Translations under genes and position numbers: made by a program | Notes under the pieces: model-generated | Seen by the model: only the letters and a program-made list of their open reading frames with translations | What the model was told of the DNA's origin: nothing | The model's database searches: none | Assembly (NCBI GenBank): GCA_016212855.1 | Contig: JACRDP010000029.1 | Span: 186,001-250,000, forward strand | DNA length: 64,000 nt | Reading direction: 5' to 3' | From: Elusimicrobiota bacterium | GTDB taxonomy: Bacteria; Elusimicrobiota; Elusimicrobia; UBA1565; UBA9628 | Shown: piece by piece, positions 40,701 through 47,832 of the stretch | Layout of the letters: each line of letters starts with the position of its first letter | How positions within the stretch are numbered: position 1 is the stretch's first letter

Positions 40701-41659
40701 CCCGCCTGCCGGGGCCCCCGTATCAGTTCCTCGATCGCATCGTCGAAACCAAGGGCGCTCCGTTCGTACTTAAAGCGGGCGCCGCCGCCACCGCCGAATA
40801 CGACGTCCCACGCGAGGCGTGGTACTTCGCCGAAAATGGCCAGCCCACCATGCCCTTCGCCATCCTTCTCGAAGTGGCCCTCCAGCCTTGCGGCTGGCTC
40901 GCCGCCTACTGCGGTTCCGCGCTGACGAGCCCGATCGATTTGTCGTTCCGCAACCTCGGCGGCGACGCCATTCAGTATGTCGAGATCACGCCCGAGACCG
41001 GGACCCTTATCACGTCGGTTGTGATGACGAAGGTCTCTCAGTCCGGCGGCATGGTGATTCAGAACTACGATATGACCATGACGGACGCGAAAGGCCGCCT
41101 GGTGTACAAGGGCAAGACCGAATTCGGGTTCTTCACGAAGGAATCGCTCTCTCAGCAGGTTGGTTTGCGCGGCGCGAAGCCGTTCGTGCCCGCGTCCGCG
41201 CCCCGTTCGTTGCCGTTAAGCGGAGGTTTGCCTCATCTGCCTGGTCCGATGTTGCTGCTCCTCGATTCCGTCGAACAATACGACAGCGCCGGCCCGAAGG
41301 GCCTCGGCGCGCTCATCGGCCGCCGCGCCGTTAATCCCAAAGAGTGGTTCTTCGACGCGCACTTCTACCAGGATCCCGTCTGCCCCGGTTCTCTCGGCCT
41401 CGAGTCCTTCATCGAGCTCATGAAGTGCCACGCGCGCGACCGCTGGCCCGGCGCCGGCCGATTCGAGAGCATGATCCTCGGCAAGACTCACAAGTGGCTG
41501 TACCGCGGCCAGTACACGCCGGTGAACAAGGCCGTCGAGGTCCAGTGCTGGATCACGGGCGTCGATGAGACGAACAGGACCCTCACCGCCGACGGCTACC
41601 TGCTTCGCGACGGACTCGTCGTTTACGAGATGCGGGACTTTTCCTTGGGAATCGATTAG
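34772..41659 (+). CDS. pfaC: PfaC-type PUFA synthase: KS-CLF-AT-DH-DH (FabA-like)
   Basis: KS FTLDAACASSLYALK; CLF FTVSAEENSGLKAVE (Cys replaced); AT FVFPGSGNQYLGM/VGYSLGETAG; FabA-type HFKDDNVMPGTLMYE and HFYQDPVCPGSLGLE; ATGA overlap with upstream gene. Confidence 0.92.
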   Translation: MSSKPEAIAVVGAGGIFPDAPTSAAFWENLSTGRCSSREIPHGRWALDPASVFDPAKGAPDSVYSQKACFISDFRFDPSGLALDAAWAESLDPAFHLALHAGRAALAEAKLSAGDRARTGVILGQLVLPTDAAAAWSRELLLPAFERDALGLTPRRPSSRVNPANRFVAGLPGGVLTKAFGLGGGSFTLDAACASSLYALKFAMEELRAGRADAMLAGGMARPQSLYTQMGFAQLRALSPSGVPSPFDASADGLVVGEGAGLFVLKRLSDAQRNGDRIRAVLLGGGLSNDVGGSLLAPNTVGQLRAMRAAYQETGLSPSQIDFVECHATGTPTGDPIEIASLKALWGERGWTPGQCGLGSVKSNIGHLLTAAGSAGLMKMLLSFEKETFAPNANFKTPNPNAGLNGSPFRVQTEAAPWARRDAKTPRRAALSAFGFGGINAHLIVEEAPERRRSPKSVPAPRRAPENLIPVAVVGMDARFGSLTGLRAYQEAVLSGASLDSGYAEDRWWGADAPAGYKGRFLREAGSDASAFRIPPKEMEEMLPQQLLALQSASAALSDACISEEGRDRVGVFLGVAFDLAITQYDLRWSLETKADEWAKAGGWRLNSVERAQYLKSLRDASGPALTANRVMGGLASVAASRVAREFRLGGPSFTVSAEENSGLKAVEAAVRSLQRGETDAALACAADVCGDARALAGAHALKPFTADGSPRPFESTADGSTPGEGAAAVVLKRLDDALRDGDRVYCVIKGVGSASGGGADAIVPTTEAVLESMRRAYEDGRVDPSTVGLIECHGSGEPREDRSEAAAMVEFFGTAESPLRVALSTSKTVVGHAGAAAGLAGFVKAALALYQEILPAGPSLANPVAPLSGARKRFHSPRRASYWLRNRAEGPRRAGVTSLGVDGGAVHAVLEQLERETFDDRIVDERRQPLGARSEALFAVEAGSSNELLVGLAALTDWTAAQDPNDGIETLARRWWIKRGAAPDAGCACVLVARDWKELLSLARSSADSVRENPERPLASDRAYLTTRKPLAGDLAFVFPGSGNQYLGMTVDLGAQWPEVLRRQDHENGYLRDQLTPERISPWRLAFEPGWELKAENELNADYHALIFASVSHGTATSDLLRSFGVEPAAVVGYSLGETAGLFATRAWTSRDEMLRRMKQSSLFTSELAGPCDAARQFWRLPADEKVDWVLGVVDRPADAVNRALKAADRAALLIVNAPVECVVGGYRSAVEKLVEGLGCVFLPLQGVSTVHFPAAKLVEKQYRDLHLFPTRAPKGIRYYSGAFGKAYEVTRESAADSITTQAIRAVNFAALVKTAYEDGVRTFVELGPQASCTRMIGKILGPLTHNARAIDSRGADAVSSVLKLLAYLIAERVPVDLKPLYGARTFCAGHQPTLPASAQFVRLPLGGRPSKVSWTPSRNEPPPPQAPSAPAFIPAPSVRIPEPRLPGAEFVPRLSSRIVAPPPVMPSTAGTLANAAALTAQAHQMYLKLAENFASLQSKNLAEQIRIASGQATVPSVPSVRLNNLVNSPAPKSVFMDRKACLEFASGKIGAVLGEAFAHVDAYPTRVRLPEEPLMLCDRVVSVTGTPNSMKAGSCITEHDVLTNGWYLDGGRIPTCIAVEAGQADLFLSGYLGIDTQTKGNAVYRLLDAIVTFHDHLPKPGQVIKYDISIDGFGQHDDIWLFFFRYDSTVDGKPLLTMRKGCAGFFTNAELAKGKGIVLTDAEKQPVPGKLPSDWKALAPFNEKISLTEAQFKSLRSGDLGAAFGPSFASIPFVPDTLPGGRMKLVDRILELDPKGGRYGLGRAVGEMDIHPDDWHLVCHFKDDNVMPGTLMYECCLHTLRVQLMRMGWVGEKGQIWHEPVPGVASQLKCRGQVLASTKKARYELHVKELGYEADGTPFCVADAFMYSDDKNIVQIADMSVRLSGTNRAAIESLWSKKEKTVLYGPDKIMAYSNGNPSEAFGEPYKIFDKDRILARLPGPPYQFLDRIVETKGAPFVLKAGAAATAEYDVPREAWYFAENGQPTMPFAILLEVALQPCGWLAAYCGSALTSPIDLSFRNLGGDAIQYVEITPETGTLITSVVMTKVSQSGGMVIQNYDMTMTDAKGRLVYKGKTEFGFFTKESLSQQVGLRGAKPFVPASAPRSLPLSGGLPHLPGPMLLLLDSVEQYDSAGPKGLGALIGRRAVNPKEWFFDAHFYQDPVCPGSLGLESFIELMKCHARDRWPGAGRFESMILGKTHKWLYRGQYTPVNKAVEVQCWITGVDETNRTLTADGYLLRDGLVVYEMRDFSLGID

Positions 41660-41663
41660 GTCG

Positions 41664-43202
41664 ATGGAGCGGAACTATCCTGGTAGGTTATATAAGCAGT
41701 TCGCCCTTGGACTCCTTCTGGCCCTGGGGGGATGCTCGTTACAACTGAAGCGCGCGGATAAATTCCTGCTGGAGGAGAAATTCGAGGCTGCTGAGAGAGA
41801 GTATCTAGGAGTCCTTTCTTCAAATCCTAAGAATTCTCACGCGATTTACGGTCGCGACGCATCTAGGCGTGGCATTATCGGAACACAGTTGTTGCAGGTT
41901 CGCCATCTTCGTATGGCTGGAAACGGAGAAGAGGCATTAGAGTTGCTCTTGGCAGTGATGAAGTCTGAAAATGAGTGGCAGGCTTTCCCGGTCGGCGCGG
42001 AGTTTACTACTCAGCGAGAAGAAGTTGATAACGCCTGGGACAAAGTCCAGCAGCTAGTTCGGGCGCCATTAGCAGCTAGCCATCCTCTGGTCGCTGAAGC
42101 CATATTCAGAAACTATCGCTTGATATTTTCGAGTAAGGGATATAATTCGCGAGTTCAGGACCTGGAAAAGCTCATTGGGGATAGTGGCCGCACACAATGT
42201 TCTAAGTTCACCTCTAAACTTAATCCGTCACATGATCTGTACGCTTCACTGGTTAAGTCCTATTGTAACCATTGGGCAAAATCCGTCGAGAGGGCTGTGG
42301 CGGTTAGTCACGACCGCTACTTCAAGGGCATAAGTATCACTGGTGACATCGACGGCGTTCCTGGCGAGATTAGTGAGGAAATTCGAATCCGTCTGCGGGA
42401 GAGTTTTGAGAACTCGCCATGGTACTCTGCGGCCGCTACGGCCGTTATCCCTGCGCGGCTGATCGGACGATTCCATCAAGCTCAAGCGGAAGAGCCGATT
42501 GTAAAGGTTCACAGCTACACGGTGCAGATTCCAGAAACCGTCATGGTTGAGAAAATGGGATCCGAACAGGTTCCATATACAGTCGTTGAGTCGAATAGCG
42601 CCCAAGTCCCTTATACGGAATATGAGACTCGATACAACTTTTATACCCACCAGAATGATTTGGCTCCGGTGACGCGATATAAGACGGTCTACTACAACGA
42701 AACGGTTACAAAGTATCGAACGCGTTACTACACGTATACTGAGCCTGAAACTGTAATGCGTCCAGAAGAGCGCCATGTGAATTACGAGGCATTCAAGTAT
42801 CAACAGACCGTCTTATTGATGGCTAAACTCGAGTTCAAGGTTGCTGGACAGCTTGTTTCCCTACCACTCAATGAGCGAGACGGTGTCAGCGGGACGTATC
42901 ACAATAATTCATCTTCCGATGTGGGGCTTTATCCTGAGGCGAAACGCGTGATAGAGCCGGTGCGATGGGTAAAAGATAAGATGGAATCTGTCGCCTCATC
43001 GCTTGTTCAGGAGGGTAAAAACTTTTGGGAGCGCCGATATTGCAAAACTATCCAGATTGCTGGAGAACCTTCCGTCGATGGGGAGAATGTCTTGCAATGC
43101 ATGGCTGCTTCAACTAATTCGCATGTTGCGGACGATTGGTCTCAGAAATTCTTCGGCATTCCAATATCACAACTGCGCTCGGACATAATCGTATCCAAAT
43201 GA
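41664..43202 (+). CDS. Low-GC lipoprotein of unknown function, Tyr/Thr-rich repeats, inserted between pfaC and oleA
   Basis: MERNYPGRLYKQFALGLLLALGGCSLQ (lipobox LGGC); QVPYTVVESNSAQVPYTEYETRYNFYTHQ...TRYKTVYYNETVTKYRTRYYTYTEPETVM; sampled GC 40% (line 42601) vs 67% (line 43261). Confidence 0.75.
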   Translation: MERNYPGRLYKQFALGLLLALGGCSLQLKRADKFLLEEKFEAAEREYLGVLSSNPKNSHAIYGRDASRRGIIGTQLLQVRHLRMAGNGEEALELLLAVMKSENEWQAFPVGAEFTTQREEVDNAWDKVQQLVRAPLAASHPLVAEAIFRNYRLIFSSKGYNSRVQDLEKLIGDSGRTQCSKFTSKLNPSHDLYASLVKSYCNHWAKSVERAVAVSHDRYFKGISITGDIDGVPGEISEEIRIRLRESFENSPWYSAAATAVIPARLIGRFHQAQAEEPIVKVHSYTVQIPETVMVEKMGSEQVPYTVVESNSAQVPYTEYETRYNFYTHQNDLAPVTRYKTVYYNETVTKYRTRYYTYTEPETVMRPEERHVNYEAFKYQQTVLLMAKLEFKVAGQLVSLPLNERDGVSGTYHNNSSSDVGLYPEAKRVIEPVRWVKDKMESVASSLVQEGKNFWERRYCKTIQIAGEPSVDGENVLQCMAASTNSHVADDWSQKFFGIPISQLRSDIIVSK

Positions 43203-44206
43203 AATATTCAAAAGTGTCTCTCTCTGGCCTCGCTTACGAGTTGGCCCCCAACGTCATCACCTCCTCCGAGCTCGAAAAGCGCATCGAGCCCGTGTACCAG
43301 GCCCTGCGCTTCCAGGTCGGCCAGATCGAGGCCCTGACCGGCATCAAAGAGCGCCGCTGGTGGAACGAGGGCTTCAAGCTCTCCAACGGCGCCGCCAACG
43401 CCGGCAAGAAGGCTCTGGCGAAGGCCGGGGTCAGACCCCAGGACCTGGGCGTCGTGATCTACGCCGGTGTCTGCAAGGAATCAAGCGAGCCCGCCACCGC
43501 CTGCGCCGTCGCCTCCAAGATCGGCGTGAGCAAGGATTGCGCCGTCTTCGACATCAGCAACGCCTGCCTCGGCGTCATGTCCGGCATGGTGGACATCGCC
43601 AACCGCATCGAGCTCGGCCAGATCAAGGCGGGGCTCGTCGTCTCCTGCGAGTCGGCCCGCGAGATCAACGAGAGCATGATCCAGTCGATGCTGAAAACGC
43701 CCACGATGGAGCACTTCAAGCTCTCGATCGCGACGCTTACCGGCGGCTCCGGCGCCGTCGGCGTCGTGCTGACCGACGGAAGCTTCGGCAAGAAGGGCCC
43801 GAAGCTTATCGGCGGCACGACCCAGGCCGCGCCCCAGCATTGGGACCTGTGCCAGTGGGACCGCGACTTCATGCGCACCGACGCGCCCGCCGTGCTGAAG
43901 AACGGAATGGAGCTCGCCAAGCTGACCTGGCAGAGCTTTTCCCAGAAGATCGGCTGGACGACGATGGACAAGACCATCACCCACCAGGTCGGCGGCCCTC
44001 AGACGACCGCCTTGCTGACGGCCTGCGGCGTCGGCCACGACAAGGACTTCCCCACATACGAATTCTTGGGGAATATCGGAACCGTGAGCCTGCCCTTGAC
44101 GGCCGCCTTGGCCGACGAGCGCGGCTTTCTGGAGAAGGGCGACAAGGTCGCCTTCGTCGGCATCGGCTCGGGGCTCAACTGCATGATGCTGGGGCTCGAG
44201 TGGTAG
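43199..44206 (+). CDS. oleA: OleA-type head-to-head condensing thiolase
   Basis: VCKESSEPATACAVA, FDISNACLGVMSGMVDIANRI (Cys), THQVGGPQT (His), FLGNIGTVSLPLT (Asn); ATGA overlap upstream. Confidence 0.88.
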   Translation: MKYSKVSLSGLAYELAPNVITSSELEKRIEPVYQALRFQVGQIEALTGIKERRWWNEGFKLSNGAANAGKKALAKAGVRPQDLGVVIYAGVCKESSEPATACAVASKIGVSKDCAVFDISNACLGVMSGMVDIANRIELGQIKAGLVVSCESAREINESMIQSMLKTPTMEHFKLSIATLTGGSGAVGVVLTDGSFGKKGPKLIGGTTQAAPQHWDLCQWDRDFMRTDAPAVLKNGMELAKLTWQSFSQKIGWTTMDKTITHQVGGPQTTALLTACGVGHDKDFPTYEFLGNIGTVSLPLTAALADERGFLEKGDKVAFVGIGSGLNCMMLGLEW

Positions 44207-45084
44207 ACAAAACGCTGTATCCCTTCACCGGCCGCCGCATCGACCTCGGCGGCTACGCGATGCACTTTCTCGACGAGGGAAAGGGCGAGACCGTGCTGAT
44301 GGTGCACGGCAACCCGACCTGGTCTTTTTACTTTCGAGAGGTCGTCAAAGCCCTCTCTCCGGAGTTCCGCTGCATCGTGCCCGATCACATCGGCATGGGC
44401 CTCTCCGACCGGCCGGACGATGAGCGCTACGACTACACGCTCAAGAGCCGCGTCGACGACCTCGAGAAGCTGATGGAGGCCGTCGCGCCGAAAGGCCCGG
44501 TGACGCTCATCGTCCACGACTGGGGCGGCATGATCGGCATGTCCTGGGCGGTGCGCCACCCGGAGAGGATCAAGGCCATCGTCGCGCTCAACACGAGCTG
44601 CTTTCGTTTGCCCGAGGAGAAGCCCTTCCCGCCGGGCCTGACCATCATGCGCGGAAGCATCACGGGGATCCCCTTGAGAGCCTTCGGCTTTTTCCGGAGA
44701 GTGGTTCTGCGCTCGTGCACCGCCAAGACGAAGCTGAGCGAAGAGGTCATGAACGGCTACCACGAGCCCTACGACGGCTGGAGCGAGAGCCGGGCCGTGC
44801 ACCGCTTCGTCCAGGACATCCCGCTCGGGCCCGAGGACAAGGCCTGGCGCGCGATGGAAGCGACCGAGGTCAAGCTCGAGAAATTGAAGGACGTTCCGAT
44901 GCTCCTGCCCTGGGGGATGAAGGACTGGGTGTTCGACGCGGCCTTCCTGAACGGCTGGAGAAAGCGGTTTCCGAACGCGACGGTGAAGCGCTTCGAGGAC
45001 TGCGGCCACTTTCTTCTGGAAGACGCCGGCAAAAAGGTCGTCGAGTTGATCCAGGATTTCGTCCGGCGGCGCGTCCCGGCATGA
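44200..45084 (+). CDS. oleB: OleB-type alpha/beta hydrolase (haloalkane-dehalogenase fold; putative beta-lactone decarboxylase)
   Basis: GTG start overlapping oleA stop; MVHGNPTWSFYFREVV, HDWGGMIGMSWAVRHPERI, CGHFLLED. Confidence 0.87.
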   Translation: MVDKTLYPFTGRRIDLGGYAMHFLDEGKGETVLMVHGNPTWSFYFREVVKALSPEFRCIVPDHIGMGLSDRPDDERYDYTLKSRVDDLEKLMEAVAPKGPVTLIVHDWGGMIGMSWAVRHPERIKAIVALNTSCFRLPEEKPFPPGLTIMRGSITGIPLRAFGFFRRVVLRSCTAKTKLSEEVMNGYHEPYDGWSESRAVHRFVQDIPLGPEDKAWRAMEATEVKLEKLKDVPMLLPWGMKDWVFDAAFLNGWRKRFPNATVKRFEDCGHFLLEDAGKKVVELIQDFVRRRVPA

Positions 45085-46673
45085 AGGCCGGCGGCGATCT
45101 CGGCTCGAGGCTTCTCGACAACGCGAAGCGGCTGAAAGATCAGCCCGCGCTGATTCACAAGGACGCGGTCGTCACCTTCGAGGAGCTGGGCAAGGACGTC
45201 GAGCTGCTGGCCCAGGGGTTCCTGCGCGCGGGGCTGAAGAGGAACCAGCGCGTGGCCGTGCTGATCCCGCCGTCGAAGGACTTCTTCGCGACGGCCTTCG
45301 CTTTGTTCCGCGCGGGCATGACGCCGGTGCTCATCGATCCCGGGATCGGCTTTTCGAATTTGGGACGCTGCCTCGCGGAGGCGGAGCCCGACGCGTTCGT
45401 GGGCTCGGCCAAGGCGCATATCGCCCGCGCGGCGGGCGGCTGGGCGCCGACGGCGGGCCTCAAGATCGTCGCGGGAGGGCCGTCGCTCGGTCTGCCGACG
45501 CTCTCGACGATGCGCGAGCTGGGCGAAGGGCGCACGCTCGACCTGCCCGCGCTCGCGCCGGACACCCGCGCCGCGATTTTATTCACGTCGGGCAGCACCG
45601 GCGCGCCCAAGGGCGCCGTGTACGAACACTCGATGTTCTCCGCGCAGGTGGATCAGCTCCGCGAGCTGTTCGACATAAAGGAAGGCGAGATTTCTCTGGC
45701 GACCTTTCCGCTGTTCGCGATTTTCGACCTGGCTCTGGGCCAGACCGTGATTCTGCCGGAGATGGACTTCTCGAGGCCGGGGCTCGTTCAACCCATGTCC
45801 ATTATAGAACCGGCGCAGAAATATAAGGCGATGCAGCTGTTCGGCTCGCCCGCGTTGCTCGACCGCGTCGGGCGTTTCGGGGCCGCGCACGGGATCGCCT
45901 TGCCGCACCTGCGGCGCGTGATGTCGGCGGGGGCGCCGGTGCCGGCGAAGGTGCTGGAGACGTTCGCGAAGGTTTTGCAGCCGATGACGCCGATTTATAC
46001 GCCTTATGGAGCGACCGAAGCGTTGCCCGTCGCGCTGACGAATTCGAATGAAATATTGAGCGACACGGCGAAGGAAACGGCGACCGGAAGGGGAATTTGC
46101 GTCGGGCGGCCTGTTCCCGGCATCAAAACGGAAGTGATCCGGATCGAGGACGGGCCGATCGTGACCTGGAGCGACGAGCTCAAGCTCCCTCAAGGCCAAG
46201 TCGGTGAGATTGTCGTGCAGGGGCCCGTCGTCACGGGAGAATATTTTAGGCGTGTCGAAGACATGTCCAAAGCCAAGATCGGCGACGGGAAGACGTTCTG
46301 GCACCGCATGGGCGACCTCGGGTACTTCGATGAACAGGGACGGCTGTGGTTCTGTGGACGAAAGGCCCACCGCGTGAAGACCGAAAAGAGCGTGCTCTTC
46401 ACGATCCGCGTCGAGCAGGTCTACAACGTCCACCCGAAGGTGAAGCGCACGGCCTTGGTCGGCGCGGGCTTAACCCCGGTCTTGTGCGTCGAGCTCGAGC
46501 CCGGGACCCGGCCGAGCGAGGAGCTCAAGCGCGAGCTCCTGGCCCTGCCCAACGCCGCGCCCGAAGTGAAGGACGTGCTGTTTCATCCCGGATTTCCCGT
46601 GGACACGAGGCACAACGCCAAGATCAACCGCGAGGCGCTGGCCGTGTGGGCGATCAAGGAGTTGGGCGGATGA
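45081..46673 (+). CDS. oleC: OleC-type AMP-dependent ligase (putative beta-lactone synthetase)
   Basis: ILFTSGSTGAPKGAVYEHSMFSAQV, PIYTPYGATEALPVA, HRMGDLGYFDEQGRLWFCGRKAHRV; ATGA overlap with oleB. Confidence 0.89.
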   Translation: MKAGGDLGSRLLDNAKRLKDQPALIHKDAVVTFEELGKDVELLAQGFLRAGLKRNQRVAVLIPPSKDFFATAFALFRAGMTPVLIDPGIGFSNLGRCLAEAEPDAFVGSAKAHIARAAGGWAPTAGLKIVAGGPSLGLPTLSTMRELGEGRTLDLPALAPDTRAAILFTSGSTGAPKGAVYEHSMFSAQVDQLRELFDIKEGEISLATFPLFAIFDLALGQTVILPEMDFSRPGLVQPMSIIEPAQKYKAMQLFGSPALLDRVGRFGAAHGIALPHLRRVMSAGAPVPAKVLETFAKVLQPMTPIYTPYGATEALPVALTNSNEILSDTAKETATGRGICVGRPVPGIKTEVIRIEDGPIVTWSDELKLPQGQVGEIVVQGPVVTGEYFRRVEDMSKAKIGDGKTFWHRMGDLGYFDEQGRLWFCGRKAHRVKTEKSVLFTIRVEQVYNVHPKVKRTALVGAGLTPVLCVELEPGTRPSEELKRELLALPNAAPEVKDVLFHPGFPVDTRHNAKINREALAVWAIKELGG

Positions 46674-47671
46674 GGGCGCTCGTCACCGGGGGCGGCGGGT
46701 TCCTGGGCGCCGCCCTGGCGCGCAAACTGCGCGAGCGCGGGGACGACGTGCGCGTGTTCGGGCGCGGCTCGTACGCGGACCTCGAGGCGATCGGCATCGA
46801 CTGCGCCAAGGGCGACGTGACCGACTACGCGACGCTCAAGGCGGCGTGCGACGACCGCGACGTGATCTTCCATGTCGCCGCGAAGGTCGGGCTGTGGGGG
46901 AAGTACGAGGACTTTTGCTCGGTGAACGTCGAGGGCACCAAGAACGTCCTGCGCGCCTGTCTGGAGCTGGGCATCGCCAAGCTCGTGTTCACCGGCTCGC
47001 CTTCGGTCGTATTTCACGGGGGCGATGTCGATGGCGTGGATGAAAGCGCGCCCTACCCCGAGAAGTTCGATTCTTATTATTCACAGACCAAGGCGCTGTC
47101 GGAGAAGATGGTGCTGGCCGCCAACCATGACAAGCTCGCGACGGTCTCGCTGCGCCCTCATTTCATCTGGGGCCCCGGCGACAGGAATCTTCTGCCGCGC
47201 GTGGCCGCCAAGCAGAGGGCGGGAAGGCTGTATAAAGTCGGCGACGAGAGCAAGTTGGTGGATACGATCTACATCGACGACTGCGTGGACGCCCATATCC
47301 TGGCCGCGGTCCAGCTCTCCCCGGTGTCGGAGATCGCGGGCAAGGCCTACTTCCTGTCGGGGGGAGATCCCCGGCCGTTCTGGGAGATCGTCGACCGCAT
47401 GCTCGCCGCGTCGGGCCTGCCGCCGGTCAAGAAGCGGATGTCGAAGGAACTCGCGTACGCGCTCGCGTCCGTATGCGAAGGAACGTGGCGCCTGCTCCGG
47501 CTGAGCTCGGAGCCGCCGCTGACCAAGTTCCTGGTCGACACCATGACCACCTCCCATTGGTTCGACATCACGGCGGCCAAACGCGAGCTGGGCTGGAAGC
47601 CGCGAGTGAAAATCGAGGATGGCATGACTCGCGTCGCGCAGTGGATTCGGACGACTCAGACCGACGCTTAA
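46670..47671 (+). CDS. oleD: OleD-type NAD(P)-dependent 2-alkyl-3-ketoalkanoate reductase (SDR)
   Basis: MRALVTGGGGFLGAALARKLRERGDDVRVFGRG..., YSQTKALSEK (YxxxK), LRPHFIWGPGD; ATGA overlap with oleC. Confidence 0.89.
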   Translation: MRALVTGGGGFLGAALARKLRERGDDVRVFGRGSYADLEAIGIDCAKGDVTDYATLKAACDDRDVIFHVAAKVGLWGKYEDFCSVNVEGTKNVLRACLELGIAKLVFTGSPSVVFHGGDVDGVDESAPYPEKFDSYYSQTKALSEKMVLAANHDKLATVSLRPHFIWGPGDRNLLPRVAAKQRAGRLYKVGDESKLVDTIYIDDCVDAHILAAVQLSPVSEIAGKAYFLSGGDPRPFWEIVDRMLAASGLPPVKKRMSKELAYALASVCEGTWRLLRLSSEPPLTKFLVDTMTTSHWFDITAAKRELGWKPRVKIEDGMTRVAQWIRTTQTDA

Positions 47672-47678
47672 AGACTTA

Positions 47679-47755
47679 AAGCCTGGCACCCATACGTTTT
47701 AGAGGGAGAAATAGCCTTAAAAACACGCTCCTTCAAATCATTTAAGCCTGGCACC
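47679..47755. repeat. Direct repeats AAGCCTGGCACC downstream of oleD
   Basis: AAGCCTGGCACC at 47679-47690 and 47744-47755, each in an A/T-rich TTAAAGCCTGGCACC context. Confidence 0.75.
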
Positions 47756-47832
47756 ATATAGGCCGATTAGGCCCAGAGTCGCTAGGCCCTCTGGCCTATG
47801 GGCGCCGTGTATTTTTCCGGTAAACTCCGAAC

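Noticed and set aside
25716-41659. Interpretation as a generic type I polyketide antibiotic cluster
   Set aside because: PfaD reductase, tandem ACPs, CLF and two FabA-type DH units are diagnostic of PUFA-synthase-type machinery, and no tailoring/resistance/transport genes of an antibiotic cluster are present.
43429-43441. GGGGTCAGACCCC palindrome inside oleA resembling REP tips
   Set aside because: Lies in conserved coding sequence (AGVRPQDLG) and is short; likely chance in GC-rich DNA.
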